Part shown: one piece after another, positions 63,798 through 64,000 of the stretch
Position numbering within the stretch: position 1 is the stretch's first letter
Layout of the letters: each line of letters begins with the position of its first letter
From: Strongylocentrotus droebachiensis
Lineage: Eukaryota; Echinodermata; Echinoidea; Camarodonta; Strongylocentrotidae
NCBI GenBank assembly: GCA_035222895.1
Contig: JAVYIG010000319.1
Coordinates: forward strand, 186,001 to 250,000
DNA length: 64,000 bases
Direction of reading: 5' to 3'
Notes under the pieces: model-generated
Databases searched by the model: none
Told to the model about the DNA's origin: nothing
The model's input: only the letters and a program-made list of their open reading frames with translations
Translations under genes and position numbers: made by a program

Positions 63798-64000
63798 AGG
63801 GCATATCGCTGGGGAAAGACAGAGTGACCTTTTACTATACACACGCAACTAATGAACTTTTCTGGATAGGGAGGGGGTGGCCCTGGAAAAGGTGGATGGG
63901 GGGGGGGGCTCGGCCAAGTATCAATGGGTTACACATACAGTAGACACAATAATCACAGACAAATTTTGAAAGTATAGTATGCATTACCCATAATAACAAC

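Larger units (their letters stand above)
58611..64000 (-). other. Upstream intron or 5' flank of the transporter gene
   Basis: I found no exon matching the N-terminus of an SLC38 protein. The stretch holds an AAAT-type repeat (about 58970-59170), a SINE fragment, a 399-bp fold-back element, GA microsatellites, and a 72-bp tandem array with nested insertions. Confidence 0.6.

Overview
This window is animal nuclear DNA, most likely from an echinoderm and by preference a sea urchin. The reasons are AT-rich sequence with long introns, tRNA-derived SINEs, many short inverted-repeat (MITE-like) transposons, trinucleotide microsatellites, and protein sequences that align well, but not closely, with vertebrate RIF1 and SLC38A11. 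The species cannot be named from the sequence alone.

Plus strand, 1 to about 40.5 kb: almost all of RIF1, the telomere-associated, replication-timing and DNA double-strand-break repair protein. I can place 31 coding exons. The first is cut by the window edge and the last ends at 36777. The exons join in one frame to about 3,025 residues, so only the extreme N-terminus is missing. HEAT-repeat exons cover 1 to about 22.3 kb. A disordered region rich in SQ/SP sites follows, most of it in one 4.35-kb exon with seven AT-hook-like repeats. The PP1-docking pair (SILK-like and RVSF) and the conserved C-terminal domain lie at 30-37 kb. A 3' UTR follows, with a likely poly(A) signal near 40.5 kb.

Nested on the minus strand inside the 6.6-kb intron 14 is a gene for a type I membrane protein with two Ig-like domains (CDS 14354-15355). 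Convergent with RIF1, on the minus strand from 58.6 kb down to 45.4 kb, are ten coding exons of an SLC38A11-like amino-acid transporter. Its first exon or exons were not found and probably lie beyond 64 kb.

The rest is mobile and repetitive DNA: SINEs, possible LINE 3' ends, at least ten families of short inverted-repeat elements (some with clear target-site duplications), a 399-bp fold-back element, a 72-bp tandem array split by nested insertions, and long ATC/GA microsatellites. No viral or LTR-type element was recognised.

The most unusual signal is repeated partial duplication of RIF1 exons. The start of exon 4, most of exon 7 and the second half of exon 15 each have a nearby tandem partial copy. 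The 3' UTR carries about seven decayed copies, about 110 bp each, of the end of the terminal coding exon.
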